From: JAGIBJ01 sp032119595
GTDB lineage: Bacteria; Actinomycetota; Thermoleophilia; Solirubrobacterales; Solirubrobacteraceae
Assembly (NCBI GenBank): GCA_032119595.1
Contig: JAUMBQ010000006.1
Coordinates: 1,054,001-1,118,000 of the forward strand
Length of the DNA stretch: 64,000 nucleotides
Reading direction: 5' to 3'
Position numbers and translations under genes: made by a program. This document shows, piece after piece, positions 1 to 8,081 of this stretch; position 1 is the first letter of the stretch, and each line of letters begins with the position of its first letter. The notes under the pieces were generated by a model. That model had not been told where the DNA came from, made no database searches, and saw only the letters and a program-made list of their open reading frames with translations.

Positions 1-1048
1 CGAACAGCGTGATCGACGGGATCTTGATCCGCACCTTGGCGGTTGCGCTCAGCACGCCACCGGTAAGGGCGCCCCTGACCTTGTCGGTCGGCACGATGTT
101 GATCTTGGCGACCACGGGCAGGAAGCCCAGGGCCGTCAAGCTCGCCGAGCTCGGGTTGAGCTGCAGATCAGCAGTGAACGCGTTCGTGGCGGCGTCGACG
201 TTGGCCAGGACGGAACCGGTGAGCGGAACCGAGCCCTTCACCAACGTCTTGAGCACGGCGCTGCCGACCAGGCTGTAGCCGTTGGCCTCCGGATCGGCGT
301 CGTAGGTGTACTTGGACAGGTCCGTGATGTCGGACTCACCGGTGAGCGGCCCGATGCCAGCGTTGTTCAGCACGACGTCCACCGTGGTGCCGGCCGTCCC
401 GGCGGGCACGACGACCGTGACCGCCGTCTCAAGGGTCCCTCGCTCGGAACCCTCGCCCGAGGTCGTCCGAGACACGATCGTCGCTGGGTTGCCACCGATC
501 GTCACCGTCCGGGTCGGCGCAAAGGAGTAGTTGCTGATCACCAGCTGGTTCCCACCAGCGGCGGGACCGTGCGTCGGCGCCAATCCGAGCACGACCGGCT
601 TTCTCGGAATCTCTGGAGTCGGCACTGGCGTCGGCGAAGGCGTGGGCGTCGGAGAAGGCGTCGGCGTTCCGAAGAACGGCGTGGGCGAAGGCGTCGGAGA
701 AGGCGTCGGCGAAGGCGTGGGCGTCGGAGAAGGCGTCGGCGTTCCGAAGAACGGCGTCGGTGTCGGCGAAGGCGTCGGCGTTCCGGACGGGACTGGTGTC
801 CGGGTGGGCGTCGGCGTGGGCGTGGGGGACCCGATGATCGGCGACGGCGTCGGCGGTCCGAACGGCGTGGGCGTGGGCGTGGGCGACGGCGACAGCGACC
901 CATCGATTTCAGACCCGATCGTCGCCGTCGCGAAGACGTTCGCCTGAGCCGCCGGAGCGACGGCGGTGAAGCCAGCTACCGCCGCGAGCGCGGCAGCAAG
1001 GCGAAGGGGGTTGGGGCGCGGAAACGCCACCGTACGAGACTCCCGCAT
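1..1048 (-). CDS. Secreted protein with Pro/Thr/Ser repeats and an IPT/TIG domain (C-terminus beyond window)
   Basis: The first 349 residues are visible; the reading frame runs off the left edge without a stop. A start ATG at 1048-1046 is preceded by AGGAG with a 5-nt gap. Residues 1-36 look like a signal peptide (Arg-rich start, Ala/Val core, ending AAQA). Residues about 52-145 are a low-complexity P-T-P-S linker interrupted by repeated FFGTPTPSP blocks. Then comes an IPT/TIG-like beta-sandwich (VLGLAPTHGPAAGGNQLVI followed by a TVTIGG strand), and a further domain of unknown type with a SALTGSV-like beta pattern. IPT/TIG domains are common in bacterial surface and secreted proteins. No cell-wall sorting signal can be seen because the C-terminus is missing. 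Function unknown; probably an exported, envelope-associated protein. Confidence 0.8.
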   Translation of the reverse strand, partial: MRESRTVAFPRPNPLRLAAALAAVAGFTAVAPAAQANVFATATIGSEIDGSLSPSPTPTPTPFGPPTPSPIIGSPTPTPTPTRTPVPSGTPTPSPTPTPFFGTPTPSPTPTPSPTPSPTPSPTPFFGTPTPSPTPTPSPTPVPTPEIPRKPVVLGLAPTHGPAAGGNQLVISNYSFAPTRTVTIGGNPATIVSRTTSGEGSERGTLETAVTVVVPAGTAGTTVDVVLNNAGIGPLTGESDITDLSKYTYDADPEANGYSLVGSAVLKTLVKGSVPLTGSVLANVDAATNAFTADLQLNPSSASLTALGFLPVVAKINIVPTDKVRGALTGGVLSATAKVRIKIPSITLF

Positions 1049-1130
1049 GGGGACTCCTCAGGGTCTTAGGACAGGACACAACGACGGTCGCCCTGGACCG
1101 GAGCCCAATGAGACCGCGGTCACCGTCCCC

Positions 1131-1159
1131 AGTGTCGGGGTCGACGACTGCTATGTCAA
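1131..1159 (-). promoter_or_regulatory. Sigma-70-type promoter for the secreted IPT/TIG protein
   Basis: On the minus strand TTGACA (1159-1154) is followed by a 17-nt spacer and GACACT (1136-1131). The -35 is a perfect consensus and the -10 keeps A2 and T6. This leaves a 5' leader of about 75 nt before the ATG at 1048, in contrast to the leaderless genes elsewhere in the window. Confidence 0.6.
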
Positions 1160-1448
1160 TAGAGGGAGCGCGTCACGGCGTAGCGCCTGAACGGGCGCAT
1201 CCACGGTTTGCATCCTTCTTGGTTTGCTGCCGCCTAGCGAGGCCGGCCCGAAGTCACCTTCCGGTTTCCGGAACTCGGCCCTTCTCACCTGCCGAACCGG
1301 CACGGGGTGTTCTGGCCATCGGGAGCACGCGGCAGCCGCGGATCCCATCCCCGAGGCCGACGGCGTGGACCGCCGATCGAGGCAGGCTTCTTGGCACCGG
1401 ACGGCGCCCCTCGCCGCTCGGCTCCTCTCCCAAGCAAGGACCGCGCCC
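1160..1448. other. Intergenic region between divergent genes, upstream of the nitrilase cluster
   Basis: About 290 nt between the TTGACA box of the minus-strand gene and nitB. It must hold the nitB promoter, but I see no convincing -35/-10 pair. A short inverted repeat, TGCCG-aac-CGGCA, lies near 1280-1300. AAGGA at 1436-1440 is a plausible ribosome binding site for nitB, 8 nt before its ATG. No open frame with a start and codon use typical of this genome covers the region. I found no riboswitch I could name. Confidence 0.4.
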
Positions 1449-1976
1449 ATGAGCACACCGACCGCTTCCGGCCTCACCGAGACCGAACTGGCCAGCCTCA
1501 ACGAGATCCCCCATCCGTCGCTCGAAGACGGCGCGTCGATCTACGGCGGCACGAAGGTCTTCCCGGACTACCAGGCGGAGTCGGGCGAGGCCTACTTCAC
1601 CCTCGTGCACGGGCTCGCGCATGAGTCGTCGGTGTCGTTCGTCGCGATCTTGCAGGCGACGCGGGCGGCCCGGAAAGGCTTTGAGTCGGCCATCTACTTC
1701 TACGGGATGGGCGCGCTGAACTGCCTCGCCACCCGAGGCTTCCCGACGGTCGGCAACTCGGCCTTCCCGGGCGAGCACAACATCAACAACCAGATCAAGA
1801 CGCTGATCGCCGAAGGCGGCAAGGTGTACGCCTGCCGGTTCGGACTGTCGCTCCACGGCGCGCGCGAGGAAGACCTGATCGAGGGTGTGATCCCGACGCA
1901 CCCGCTCGACGTGCAGGACGCGGTGATCCACTATGCCCGCAAGGGCGCGATCATCAACTCCACCTGGATGTTCTAG
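1449..1976 (+). CDS. nitB: Nit1C cluster protein, MSMEG_0572/Sll0783 family
   Basis: A 175-residue protein of the Sll0783/MSMEG_0572 family, the usual first gene of the Nit1C nitrilase cluster and, in Synechocystis, a protein strongly induced by nitrogen starvation. Recognisable family sequence includes HPSLEDGASIYGGTKVFP near the N-terminus, FYGMGALNCLATRGFP in the middle and GAIINSTWMF at the C-terminus. No signal peptide or membrane segment; likely cytoplasmic. The biochemical role is not established; the cluster is linked to growth on cyanide or nitriles. The ATG at 1449 was chosen over upstream in-frame codons because it has AAGGA 8 nt before it and gives the family's usual length. The next gene begins 10 nt after its stop, so it heads an operon. 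Confidence 0.85.
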   Translation: MSTPTASGLTETELASLNEIPHPSLEDGASIYGGTKVFPDYQAESGEAYFTLVHGLAHESSVSFVAILQATRAARKGFESAIYFYGMGALNCLATRGFPTVGNSAFPGEHNINNQIKTLIAEGGKVYACRFGLSLHGAREEDLIEGVIPTHPLDVQDAVIHYARKGAIINSTWMF

Positions 1977-1986
1977 AGGCGTCCCC

Positions 1987-3177
1987 GTGGAACTGGACCT
2001 CCGCACCGAACTTGCCGTCCGCGGCCTGCGCTCGGCGCCGCCGCTACGCCGGCGGGCCGGTGCGGGGCCCAGCGACGACGGCCACTGGCGACTCGTCCCG
2101 GCCCAGCCGGCGACGACGGCGTCGCCGGAGGCTGCCCCAACCGAGGGAGCGGCAGGCGTCGTCCGCGAGCCGGCCGGCGACGCCCGGGGACTCCTGACCC
2201 CGCGCCGCTCCCTCGGCTCCTCATGCCCGTCCGCGACGATCCCGCTCTCGGCCGACTCGCCCTTCGAGGTGCTCGAGGACGGCCGCGTGACGAAGGACGG
2301 AATCGTCGTGGAGGACGCGATGCTCGAGCCGATCGACCGCCCGCAGTTCTACGACCTTGTGACCGACGACGGCATCCCCTTCGAGAAGCTCGCGCGGCTC
2401 CACGGCGGCAACGTGCTCGCCACCACCGTGGTGCAGACCTGCATCCGTTACACGAGCGAAGACACGCGCTGCCGGTTCTGCACGATCGAGGAATCGCTGC
2501 GCTCGGGCGCGACGACCCAGGTCAAGTTCCCGCACCAGCTCGCGGCCGTGGCAAAGGCCGCCGTCGAGCTCGACGGCGTGAAACAGATGGTCATGACGAC
2601 CGGCACGAGCAACGGCCCCGACCGCGGCAGCAAGCACCTCACCCGCTGCGTCGAAGCGGTGCTCGACGCGGTGCCGAACCTGCCGATCCAGGTGCAGATC
2701 GAGCCACCGCTCGACCTCGCGTGGATCCAGCGACTGCACGATGCGGGGGCGCAGGCGATCGGCATCCACGTCGAGTCGCTCGATCAGGCGGTGCGTGAGC
2801 GCTGGACCCCAGGCAAGGCGACCATGCCCCTGGAGCGGTACGACGAAGCGTGGCGTGAGGCCGTGCGCGTATTCGGACGCAATCGCGTGTCGACCTACGT
2901 GCTCGTGGGCCTCGGCGAGGACGCCGGCGAGCTGGTGGAGGGAGCGGAGCGGTTGATCGAGATGGGCGTTTACCCGTTCGTCGTGCCCTACCGCCCGCTC
3001 GCCGGGTCCCTCGCGCACGACCTCGACCACGTGCCCGCCCCGGATCCCGTGACGCTCATGAACGTGACCATGCGCGTCGGCGCAGCGCTCGAACTCGCCG
3101 GGATGCGCGGCGCCGATCAAGGCGCGGGCTGTGCCGCCTGTGGCGCCTGCTCCGCCCTGCAGCAGGCCGGCGGCTGA
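1987..3177 (+). CDS. nitD: Radical SAM protein of the Nit1C cluster (MSMEG_0568 family)
   Basis: A 396-residue radical SAM enzyme starting at GTG 1987 with GAGGC about 7 nt upstream. The 4Fe-4S cysteines appear to be C152, C162 and C165, that is CX9CX2C with the usual aromatic residue before the last cysteine (CRFC), instead of the canonical CX3CX2C. Downstream are radical SAM barrel elements such as the TTGTSNGPDRG stretch and LPIQVQIEPP. The C-terminus carries a second cysteine cluster, C382-x2-C385-x2-C388, which could bind an auxiliary cluster or metal. The enzyme's reaction is unknown. It is always found with the nitrilase, so it probably processes a nitrile/amide product or makes a cofactor. 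The first 75 residues are Pro/Ala/Arg-rich and may be a poorly conserved extension. Confidence 0.85.
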   Translation: MELDLRTELAVRGLRSAPPLRRRAGAGPSDDGHWRLVPAQPATTASPEAAPTEGAAGVVREPAGDARGLLTPRRSLGSSCPSATIPLSADSPFEVLEDGRVTKDGIVVEDAMLEPIDRPQFYDLVTDDGIPFEKLARLHGGNVLATTVVQTCIRYTSEDTRCRFCTIEESLRSGATTQVKFPHQLAAVAKAAVELDGVKQMVMTTGTSNGPDRGSKHLTRCVEAVLDAVPNLPIQVQIEPPLDLAWIQRLHDAGAQAIGIHVESLDQAVRERWTPGKATMPLERYDEAWREAVRVFGRNRVSTYVLVGLGEDAGELVEGAERLIEMGVYPFVVPYRPLAGSLAHDLDHVPAPDPVTLMNVTMRVGAALELAGMRGADQGAGCAACGACSALQQAGG

Positions 3178-3184
3178 CCCGCCG

Positions 3185-4744
3185 ATGCTGCGCCCCGATC
3201 ACACGCCAGGCGGCGCCGCCGAGTTCGTCCTCGACGGCCCGCGCATGCTGCCGAACCGCCCGACGGCACGCACCCGGCGGGCGCCAGCACTCGCGACCGC
3301 CTCCCGCCGAGCCGTGCCGATCAGCTCCGGCCCGCCGTCGCTGGTGCCCGCGCTCGTGCCAACGCCCGAGCTGCGTCTGCTCGAAGCCACCCACGACCCA
3401 CGCCTCATGGCGGGGTACCACGCGCTGCGCCGCGAGATCTTCGTGCACGACCAAGCGCTCTTCGCCGGCCACGACCTCGACGCCCACGACGAAGATCCAC
3501 GCACGCGCGTGCTCGTCGTGATCGAGCGGGAGGGCCGAGTCGTCGGTGGCGTGCGGGTGCATCCCGCCCAGCTCACCGGCCGCGACCTCGGCTGGTGGCG
3601 CGGCAGCCGGCTCGTCGCGCAGGCCTACCGCGATCTGCGGGCCGGCGCGATCGGCAGCGAACTCGTGCGCGGCGCCTGCCGGGCCGTGACGGAAGAGGGC
3701 GTGCTGCGTTTCGACGCGCACGTGCAGGACCACTGCGAGGAGTTCTTCACCCGCCTGGGTTGGGAGCGCATCGGCCACGCCGAGATCGCCGGCAAGGCGC
3801 ATGTCGCGATGCGCTGGCCGGTGGAGCGCTTCGCCGACCTGGCCACCGCGACCAAGTCACCGATCGGTCGCCTCACGAGCGAGCTCCTCCCCGCCGACGG
3901 CCCGATGGCCGCCTGGCTCGGCGACGACGGTATGCCGCTGCCAGGTGCGGATGGACTCGTCGCGTGCGTTGACGCGATCCTGCCGGCGATGGTCGAGCGC
4001 GACCCTGAGTGGGCCGGTTGGTGCGGCATGCTCGTCACCGCGCACGACCTCTCGGCCATGGGCGCCAGCCCGTTCGCCGCCCTCGACACGATCGGCGCCA
4101 AAGACGAAGCGACCCTCGCGCGCGTCATCAAGGGCCTGAAGAACGGCGCCGCGATGTTCGACCTGCCGATCGTCGGCGGGCACACGCAGCTCGGCACCGC
4201 TGGCCACCTGACCGTCACCGGCCTCGGTCGCACCGACGCCCCAATCCCCGCGGGTGGCGGCCAGGTCGGTGACAGCCTCCAGCTCACCGCCGATCTCGCC
4301 GGCGGGTGGCGGCCCGGCTACGAAGGCCGCCAGTGGGACTCGTCCACGAGCCGCACCCACGACGAGATGCGCGAAATGTTGGAGGCCGTCGGGGCGGCCG
4401 CGCCGCACGCCGCCAAGGACGTGTCGATGGCCGGGATCGTCGGCACCACAGGCATGCTCGCCGAAGCGTCGGGCTGCGGCGCCGAACTGGTCGTGGGGCA
4501 GATGCCGCGGCCCACCGATGCGCGCCTCGCGGACTGGCTCACGTGCTTCCCGGGGTTCGCGATGGTCACAGCCACCGACCCCCATGCCGCGCCGATGCCC
4601 GCCGGCGCTGCGCGCAGCGCCCGCTGCGGAACGCTCACCGCCGAACCGGGCGTGCGCCTGCGCTGGCCCGACGGCGAAGTCACCACCGCGCTTGCCGGTC
4701 CCGTGACCGGCCTACGCGCCACCACCCAGGAGTCATCGCGATGA
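3185..4744 (+). CDS. GNAT acetyltransferase fused to AIR-synthase-like domain (MSMEG_0567/Sll0786 family)
   Basis: A 519-residue two-domain protein. Residues about 60-220 form a GNAT N-acetyltransferase fold (VLVVIEREGRVVGGVRVHP as beta4/alpha3 region, and FFTRLGWERIG near the end). Residues about 230-510 resemble the PurM/AIR-synthase family (VTAHDLSAMGASPFAALDT and the Gly-rich VGGHTQLGT), which usually binds ATP. In some bacteria the two halves are separate genes (nitE and nitF); in Synechocystis and mycobacteria they are fused as here. ATG 3185 lies 7 nt after the nitD stop; ATG 3245 is an alternative start. Its stop overlaps the nitrilase start as ATGA, so the two are translationally coupled. 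Substrates are unknown. Confidence 0.85.
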   Translation: MLRPDHTPGGAAEFVLDGPRMLPNRPTARTRRAPALATASRRAVPISSGPPSLVPALVPTPELRLLEATHDPRLMAGYHALRREIFVHDQALFAGHDLDAHDEDPRTRVLVVIEREGRVVGGVRVHPAQLTGRDLGWWRGSRLVAQAYRDLRAGAIGSELVRGACRAVTEEGVLRFDAHVQDHCEEFFTRLGWERIGHAEIAGKAHVAMRWPVERFADLATATKSPIGRLTSELLPADGPMAAWLGDDGMPLPGADGLVACVDAILPAMVERDPEWAGWCGMLVTAHDLSAMGASPFAALDTIGAKDEATLARVIKGLKNGAAMFDLPIVGGHTQLGTAGHLTVTGLGRTDAPIPAGGGQVGDSLQLTADLAGGWRPGYEGRQWDSSTSRTHDEMREMLEAVGAAAPHAAKDVSMAGIVGTTGMLAEASGCGAELVVGQMPRPTDARLADWLTCFPGFAMVTATDPHAAPMPAGAARSARCGTLTAEPGVRLRWPDGEVTTALAGPVTGLRATTQESSR

Positions 4745-5655
4745 GCGAGATCACCATCGCGGCCGCTGCCGCCCCATTCGACCGCAACCTCGAGCGCTGC
4801 TTCCACACCATCGAAGGCCTCATCACCGAAGCCAAGACCCGCGACGTCGACCTCCTCGTGCTCCCCGAAGCGGCCCTCGGCGGCTACGTGGAGACCATCG
4901 GCGAAGACGCGTCCGCCGATATGGATCCGCCACCGGCCTTCGATCGCGACGGCCCCGAGCTGCGCCGCGTGATGGAGCTCGCTGGCGACATGACCGTGTG
5001 CGTCGGGTTCTGCGAGGACGGCGGCCCGGGCATTCGCTACAACGCCGCCGCCTGCGTGAGCGGCGATGGCCTTCACTACGTCCACCGCAAAGTGCACCTG
5101 CCGCTGCGCGAGGATCGCGTCACGACCGCCGCCGGCGAACTCAATGCCTTCGACACCCCGGCTGGCCGCCTGGGCATGCTCATTTGTTACGACAAAGCCT
5201 TCCCCGAGGCCTCGCGGACGCTTGCCCTCGACGGCGCTGAAGCCCTCTGCTTCCTGAGCGCCTGGCCGCGCAGCGCGACCAACTACGCCGAGCGACTCCA
5301 AGACGACCGCCAGTGGCGCCGCTCAGAGCTGTGGGATCGCTCGCGAGCCGCCGAGAACTCGCTGTTCGTGGCGTCGGCGAACCAGACCGGCGTGTTCGGG
5401 TCGCTGCACTTCCTCGGCGGCGCGCGGATCACAAACCCCAATGGCGACGTGCTCGATGCCACCGGCACCACGAGCGGGATCGCCTACCACCGGCTCGACC
5501 TGCAAGCGGGCGTGGCGAAGGCCCGTCGCGCGCTGTCGCCCATTCGCGACCTGCGACCGGACGCCTACGCCGTCCCAGCCCCGATGCCGGCCGAGTCGCC
5601 GCTCGCGGCCGTCGGCGCCACGCCCACCTCCGCCCCGACCGAACAGGCGGCCTGA
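4741..5655 (+). CDS. nitC: Nit1-type nitrilase
   Basis: A 304-residue carbon-nitrogen hydrolase that converts nitriles to carboxylate and ammonia; the cluster context points to cyanide-derived nitriles. The catalytic triad is visible: E43 in LVLPEAALGGY, K117 in VHRKVHLPL and C149 in MLICYDKAFPE. Length and motif spacing match Nit6803-type nitrilases. It begins at an ATG overlapping the previous stop (ATGA) and is followed after 3 nt by the next cluster gene. Cytoplasmic. The C-terminal 25 residues are Pro/Ala-rich and look unstructured. Confidence 0.93.
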   Translation: MSEITIAAAAAPFDRNLERCFHTIEGLITEAKTRDVDLLVLPEAALGGYVETIGEDASADMDPPPAFDRDGPELRRVMELAGDMTVCVGFCEDGGPGIRYNAAACVSGDGLHYVHRKVHLPLREDRVTTAAGELNAFDTPAGRLGMLICYDKAFPEASRTLALDGAEALCFLSAWPRSATNYAERLQDDRQWRRSELWDRSRAAENSLFVASANQTGVFGSLHFLGGARITNPNGDVLDATGTTSGIAYHRLDLQAGVAKARRALSPIRDLRPDAYAVPAPMPAESPLAAVGATPTSAPTEQAA

Positions 5656-5658
5656 GCC

Positions 5659-7296
5659 ATGCCCGAAGTCGACTTCCTCGTCCGCTGGCCAGACGGCACC
5701 GAGCAGCATTGCGTGTCGCCGTCGCGGTCGATCGAGGCGGTGCTCGCGCCCGGGGCCCGCTATCCCGTCGACGAGTTCGTGCGTCGCTCGACGGACGCGC
5801 TGGCCCTCGGCAGCGAGCGCGTGCGCGCGAAGTACGGCTTCGCCTGCACCGCGGCGGCCGCGCAGGCCGATGATCTGCAGCGCGCCGCGGCGCGCTTCAC
5901 GGGGGCAACAGGCGTGGTGACCGTCGAGCGAATGGGAATGCGCGTGCGCCCTCCAGCGTCACGCTCGCTCGGCGGGCACTACCCCGTCGTGATCGTCGGC
6001 GGCGGCCAGGCCGGCCTGTCGGCGTCGTGGTTCTTGGCCCGCGAGGGCGTGGAGCACGTGGTGCTCGAAGCGCACCAAACGGGCCACGCGTGGCGAGCGC
6101 AGCGTTGGGACGCGTTCTGCCTCGTCACGCCCAACTGGCAGTGCGATCTGCCGGGCTACCCATACGCGGGCGACGACCCGGACGGCTTCATGGTCAAGCC
6201 GGAGATCCTCGACTACCTGGACGGCTTTCGCCGCTCGTTCGATCCGCCGGTGCACGAGGGGGTGCGCGTCAAGCGGATCGGACGGGCCGGCGAGGCTGGG
6301 GCGGTCAGCGGGGGCGACCTGCTCGACACGCTCGCCAGTGCGCTCAGCGGCGACGCCGGCGATGGCACCGGCTTCGTCGTGGAGACGAGCGGCGGCACGA
6401 TCACCGCCGACCAGGTCATCATCGCCGTCGGCGGCTACCACGTGCCCAAGTTCCCGGCGATGGCGAGCGCCCTGCCGGCGTCGATCACGCAGGTCCACTC
6501 CAGCGATTACAAGAACGCGGCGGTCCTGCCGGACGGCGCCGTGCTCGTGGTCGGCAGCGGGCAGTCAGGCGCGCAGATCGCCGAAGACCTCCACCTCAGC
6601 GGCCGCGACGTGCACCTCGCGGTCGGCACCGCACCGCGCGTCGCGCGCTTCCATCGCGGCCGCGATGTCGTCGCCTGGCTCCACGACATGGGCCACTACG
6701 ACCTCTCGATCGAGGACCACCCCGAGGGCACGGGCGCCCGTAAGGAGGCCAACCACTACGTCACCGGCCGAGGCGGCGGGCGCGACATTGACCTGCGGAG
6801 CTTCGCGGCTGAGGGGATGACGCTGCACGGCCGGCTAGCGGGCGTGGGCGACGGCATCGTCCGGTTCGACGACGACCTGGCGACGAACCTCGACGGTGCC
6901 GACGCGACCTTCGCGCGCATCAACGCCGGAATCGATCGGTGGATTGAGGCCAATGGCATCGACGCGCCGGCGGCGACGCCCTACGAGCCGGTGTGGCAGC
7001 CAGCCGCAGGCGAGGGCGCCGGACCGGTGGACCTCGAGGCGGCCGGGATCACGAGCGTGATCTGGGCGACCGGCTTCCGCCCGGACTGGTCGTGGGTCGA
7101 CCTCCCGTGGCTCGACGACGCCGGCTACCCAGCGCACGAACGCGGCATCGTGGGACCGGTCGAGGGCCTCTTCGTGCTCGGCCTCCCGTGGCTCCACACC
7201 TGGGGCTCGGGACGCTTTGCGTCGATCAAGCGCGACGCCGAGTTCGTGACGACCAAGGTCGTCGAACGGGCGACCGTGACGCGAACGGCGGCGTAG
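5659..7296 (+). CDS. Fusion of MSMEG_0570-like small protein and MSMEG_0569-like FAD oxidoreductase
   Basis: A 545-residue protein joining two Nit1C components that are normally neighbouring genes. Residues 1 to about 95 (MPEVDFLVRWPDGTEQHCVSP onward) match the small MSMEG_0570 family. After a short linker a flavoprotein monooxygenase-like domain begins with the FAD motif IVGGGQAGLSASWFL at about residue 110. A second Rossmann motif, VVGSGQSGAQIAEDL, lies near residue 294, the usual place for NADPH binding, and VIWATGFRPDWSWV near the C-terminus is typical of FAD-dependent oxygenases. The frame is continuous with no stop or second start at the junction that would suggest a sequencing artefact. 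It ends the operon. The likely role is oxidation of an intermediate of nitrile/cyanide assimilation; the substrate is unknown. Confidence 0.85.
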   Translation: MPEVDFLVRWPDGTEQHCVSPSRSIEAVLAPGARYPVDEFVRRSTDALALGSERVRAKYGFACTAAAAQADDLQRAAARFTGATGVVTVERMGMRVRPPASRSLGGHYPVVIVGGGQAGLSASWFLAREGVEHVVLEAHQTGHAWRAQRWDAFCLVTPNWQCDLPGYPYAGDDPDGFMVKPEILDYLDGFRRSFDPPVHEGVRVKRIGRAGEAGAVSGGDLLDTLASALSGDAGDGTGFVVETSGGTITADQVIIAVGGYHVPKFPAMASALPASITQVHSSDYKNAAVLPDGAVLVVGSGQSGAQIAEDLHLSGRDVHLAVGTAPRVARFHRGRDVVAWLHDMGHYDLSIEDHPEGTGARKEANHYVTGRGGGRDIDLRSFAAEGMTLHGRLAGVGDGIVRFDDDLATNLDGADATFARINAGIDRWIEANGIDAPAATPYEPVWQPAAGEGAGPVDLEAAGITSVIWATGFRPDWSWVDLPWLDDAGYPAHERGIVGPVEGLFVLGLPWLHTWGSGRFASIKRDAEFVTTKVVERATVTRTAA

Positions 7297-7400
7297 CGCG
7301 GAGTCTCGGAGCCAGGCTGCGCAGACCTGTCACATCTCGGTCGGCATCGTTGAGCGCACGATGCGGAGCCCGAACGACCGTCCGATGCACTGCCACCCAT

Positions 7401-7417
7401 GATCTACGATGTAGATC
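7401..7417 (+). promoter_or_regulatory. Palindromic operator overlapping the -10 box of a toxin-antitoxin operon
   Basis: GATCTAC-gat-GTAGATC is a perfect 7-bp inverted repeat around 3 nt. It contains the -10 hexamer TACGAT (7405-7410), whose end is 7 nt before the antitoxin ATG at 7418. A repressor bound here would cover the core promoter of what looks like a leaderless mRNA. Antitoxins of this type usually autoregulate through such sites. Confidence 0.65.
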
Positions 7418-7678
7418 ATGGAGGTTGGCATGCGTGAACTCAAGCAAAATCCAGCCGCAGCCGTGCAGGCGGCGGCGGCTGGCGATCGGGTCACCGTGAC
7501 CGACCGCGGTCGTCCCGTGGCGCAGCTCCTGGCCATCTCTAGTTCTCCACTCGCCGATCTCCGCTCGGCCGGGGTGGCTCGCGCACCACGGCGCGCCCTG
7601 ACGGAGCTGCCAGAGCCCCGCGTCGGGCTCGACCTCTCCTCGTCGCTGGCTGAGCTGCGCGACGGCGAGCGGTACTGA
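7418..7678 (+). CDS. Type II antitoxin, Phd/YefM-like
   Basis: An 86-residue antitoxin. The N-terminal half (ELKQNPAAAVQAAAAGDRVT then TDRGRPVAQLLAI) is the Phd/YefM DNA-binding fold, in which the beta-strand GRPVA is diagnostic. The C-terminal half (LPEPRVGLDLSSSLAELRDGERY) is the flexible toxin-neutralising part. ATG 7418 is favoured over ATG 7430 because it lies 7 nt from the -10 box. The PIN-domain toxin starts 2 nt after the stop. Expected to bind the palindrome at 7401-7417 and repress its own operon. Confidence 0.85.
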   Translation: MEVGMRELKQNPAAAVQAAAAGDRVTVTDRGRPVAQLLAISSSPLADLRSAGVARAPRRALTELPEPRVGLDLSSSLAELRDGERY

Positions 7679-7680
7679 CG

Positions 7681-8076
7681 GTGGCGCACTATCTCGACAC
7701 CTCCGCCCTTGTGAAGCTCGTCGCCGCCGAGCCGGAGTCGGCGGCGCTTCGCGACTGGCTGCTCGCCGGCGACCGCGACCCCGTCGTGAGCGATCTGGCG
7801 CGCACCGAACTGCTTCGAGCGACCCGGCGACGCGACGAGTCGGCAGCGCCGGTGGCGCGCGCGGTGCTCGAAGCGATGACGCTCATCCCGCTGCCCGCCG
7901 CGACCTTCGACGCCGCCGGCCTCCTGTCGCCGGCCGGGCTGCGTTCACTCGACGCGCTGCATGTCGCGGCCGCCTTGACGCTCGGCGACGACCTCGAGGG
8001 CTTCGTTACCTACGACCAACGGTTGGCGCAAGCCGGCGCGAGCAACGGACTCACCGTGCTCTCGCCAGGCACCTGA
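7681..8076 (+). CDS. vapC: PIN-domain ribonuclease toxin, VapC family
   Basis: A 131-residue PIN-domain toxin that should cleave RNA, often tRNA, when its antitoxin is lost. The acidic metal-binding residues are present: D in YLDTSALVKL near residue 5, E in ARTELLRA near 43, D in SLDALHVAAA near 90 and D in TYDQRLAQA near 109. It starts at GTG 7681, directly after the antitoxin stop, so it is probably translated by coupling. Two strong hairpins follow the gene. Confidence 0.9.
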   Translation: MAHYLDTSALVKLVAAEPESAALRDWLLAGDRDPVVSDLARTELLRATRRRDESAAPVARAVLEAMTLIPLPAATFDAAGLLSPAGLRSLDALHVAAALTLGDDLEGFVTYDQRLAQAGASNGLTVLSPGT

Positions 8077-8081
8077 CCTAG

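Noticed and set aside
531..1069. Plus-strand frames of Gly-Val-Glu and Arg-rich repeats
   Set aside because: They are antisense shadows of the P-T-P-S repeat region of the minus-strand secreted protein, which has a signal peptide, ribosome binding site and promoter.
1160..1448. A riboswitch upstream of the nitrilase cluster
   Set aside because: I looked for known conserved cores (cobalamin, guanidine, glycine, SAM) and found no convincing match; only short inverted repeats.
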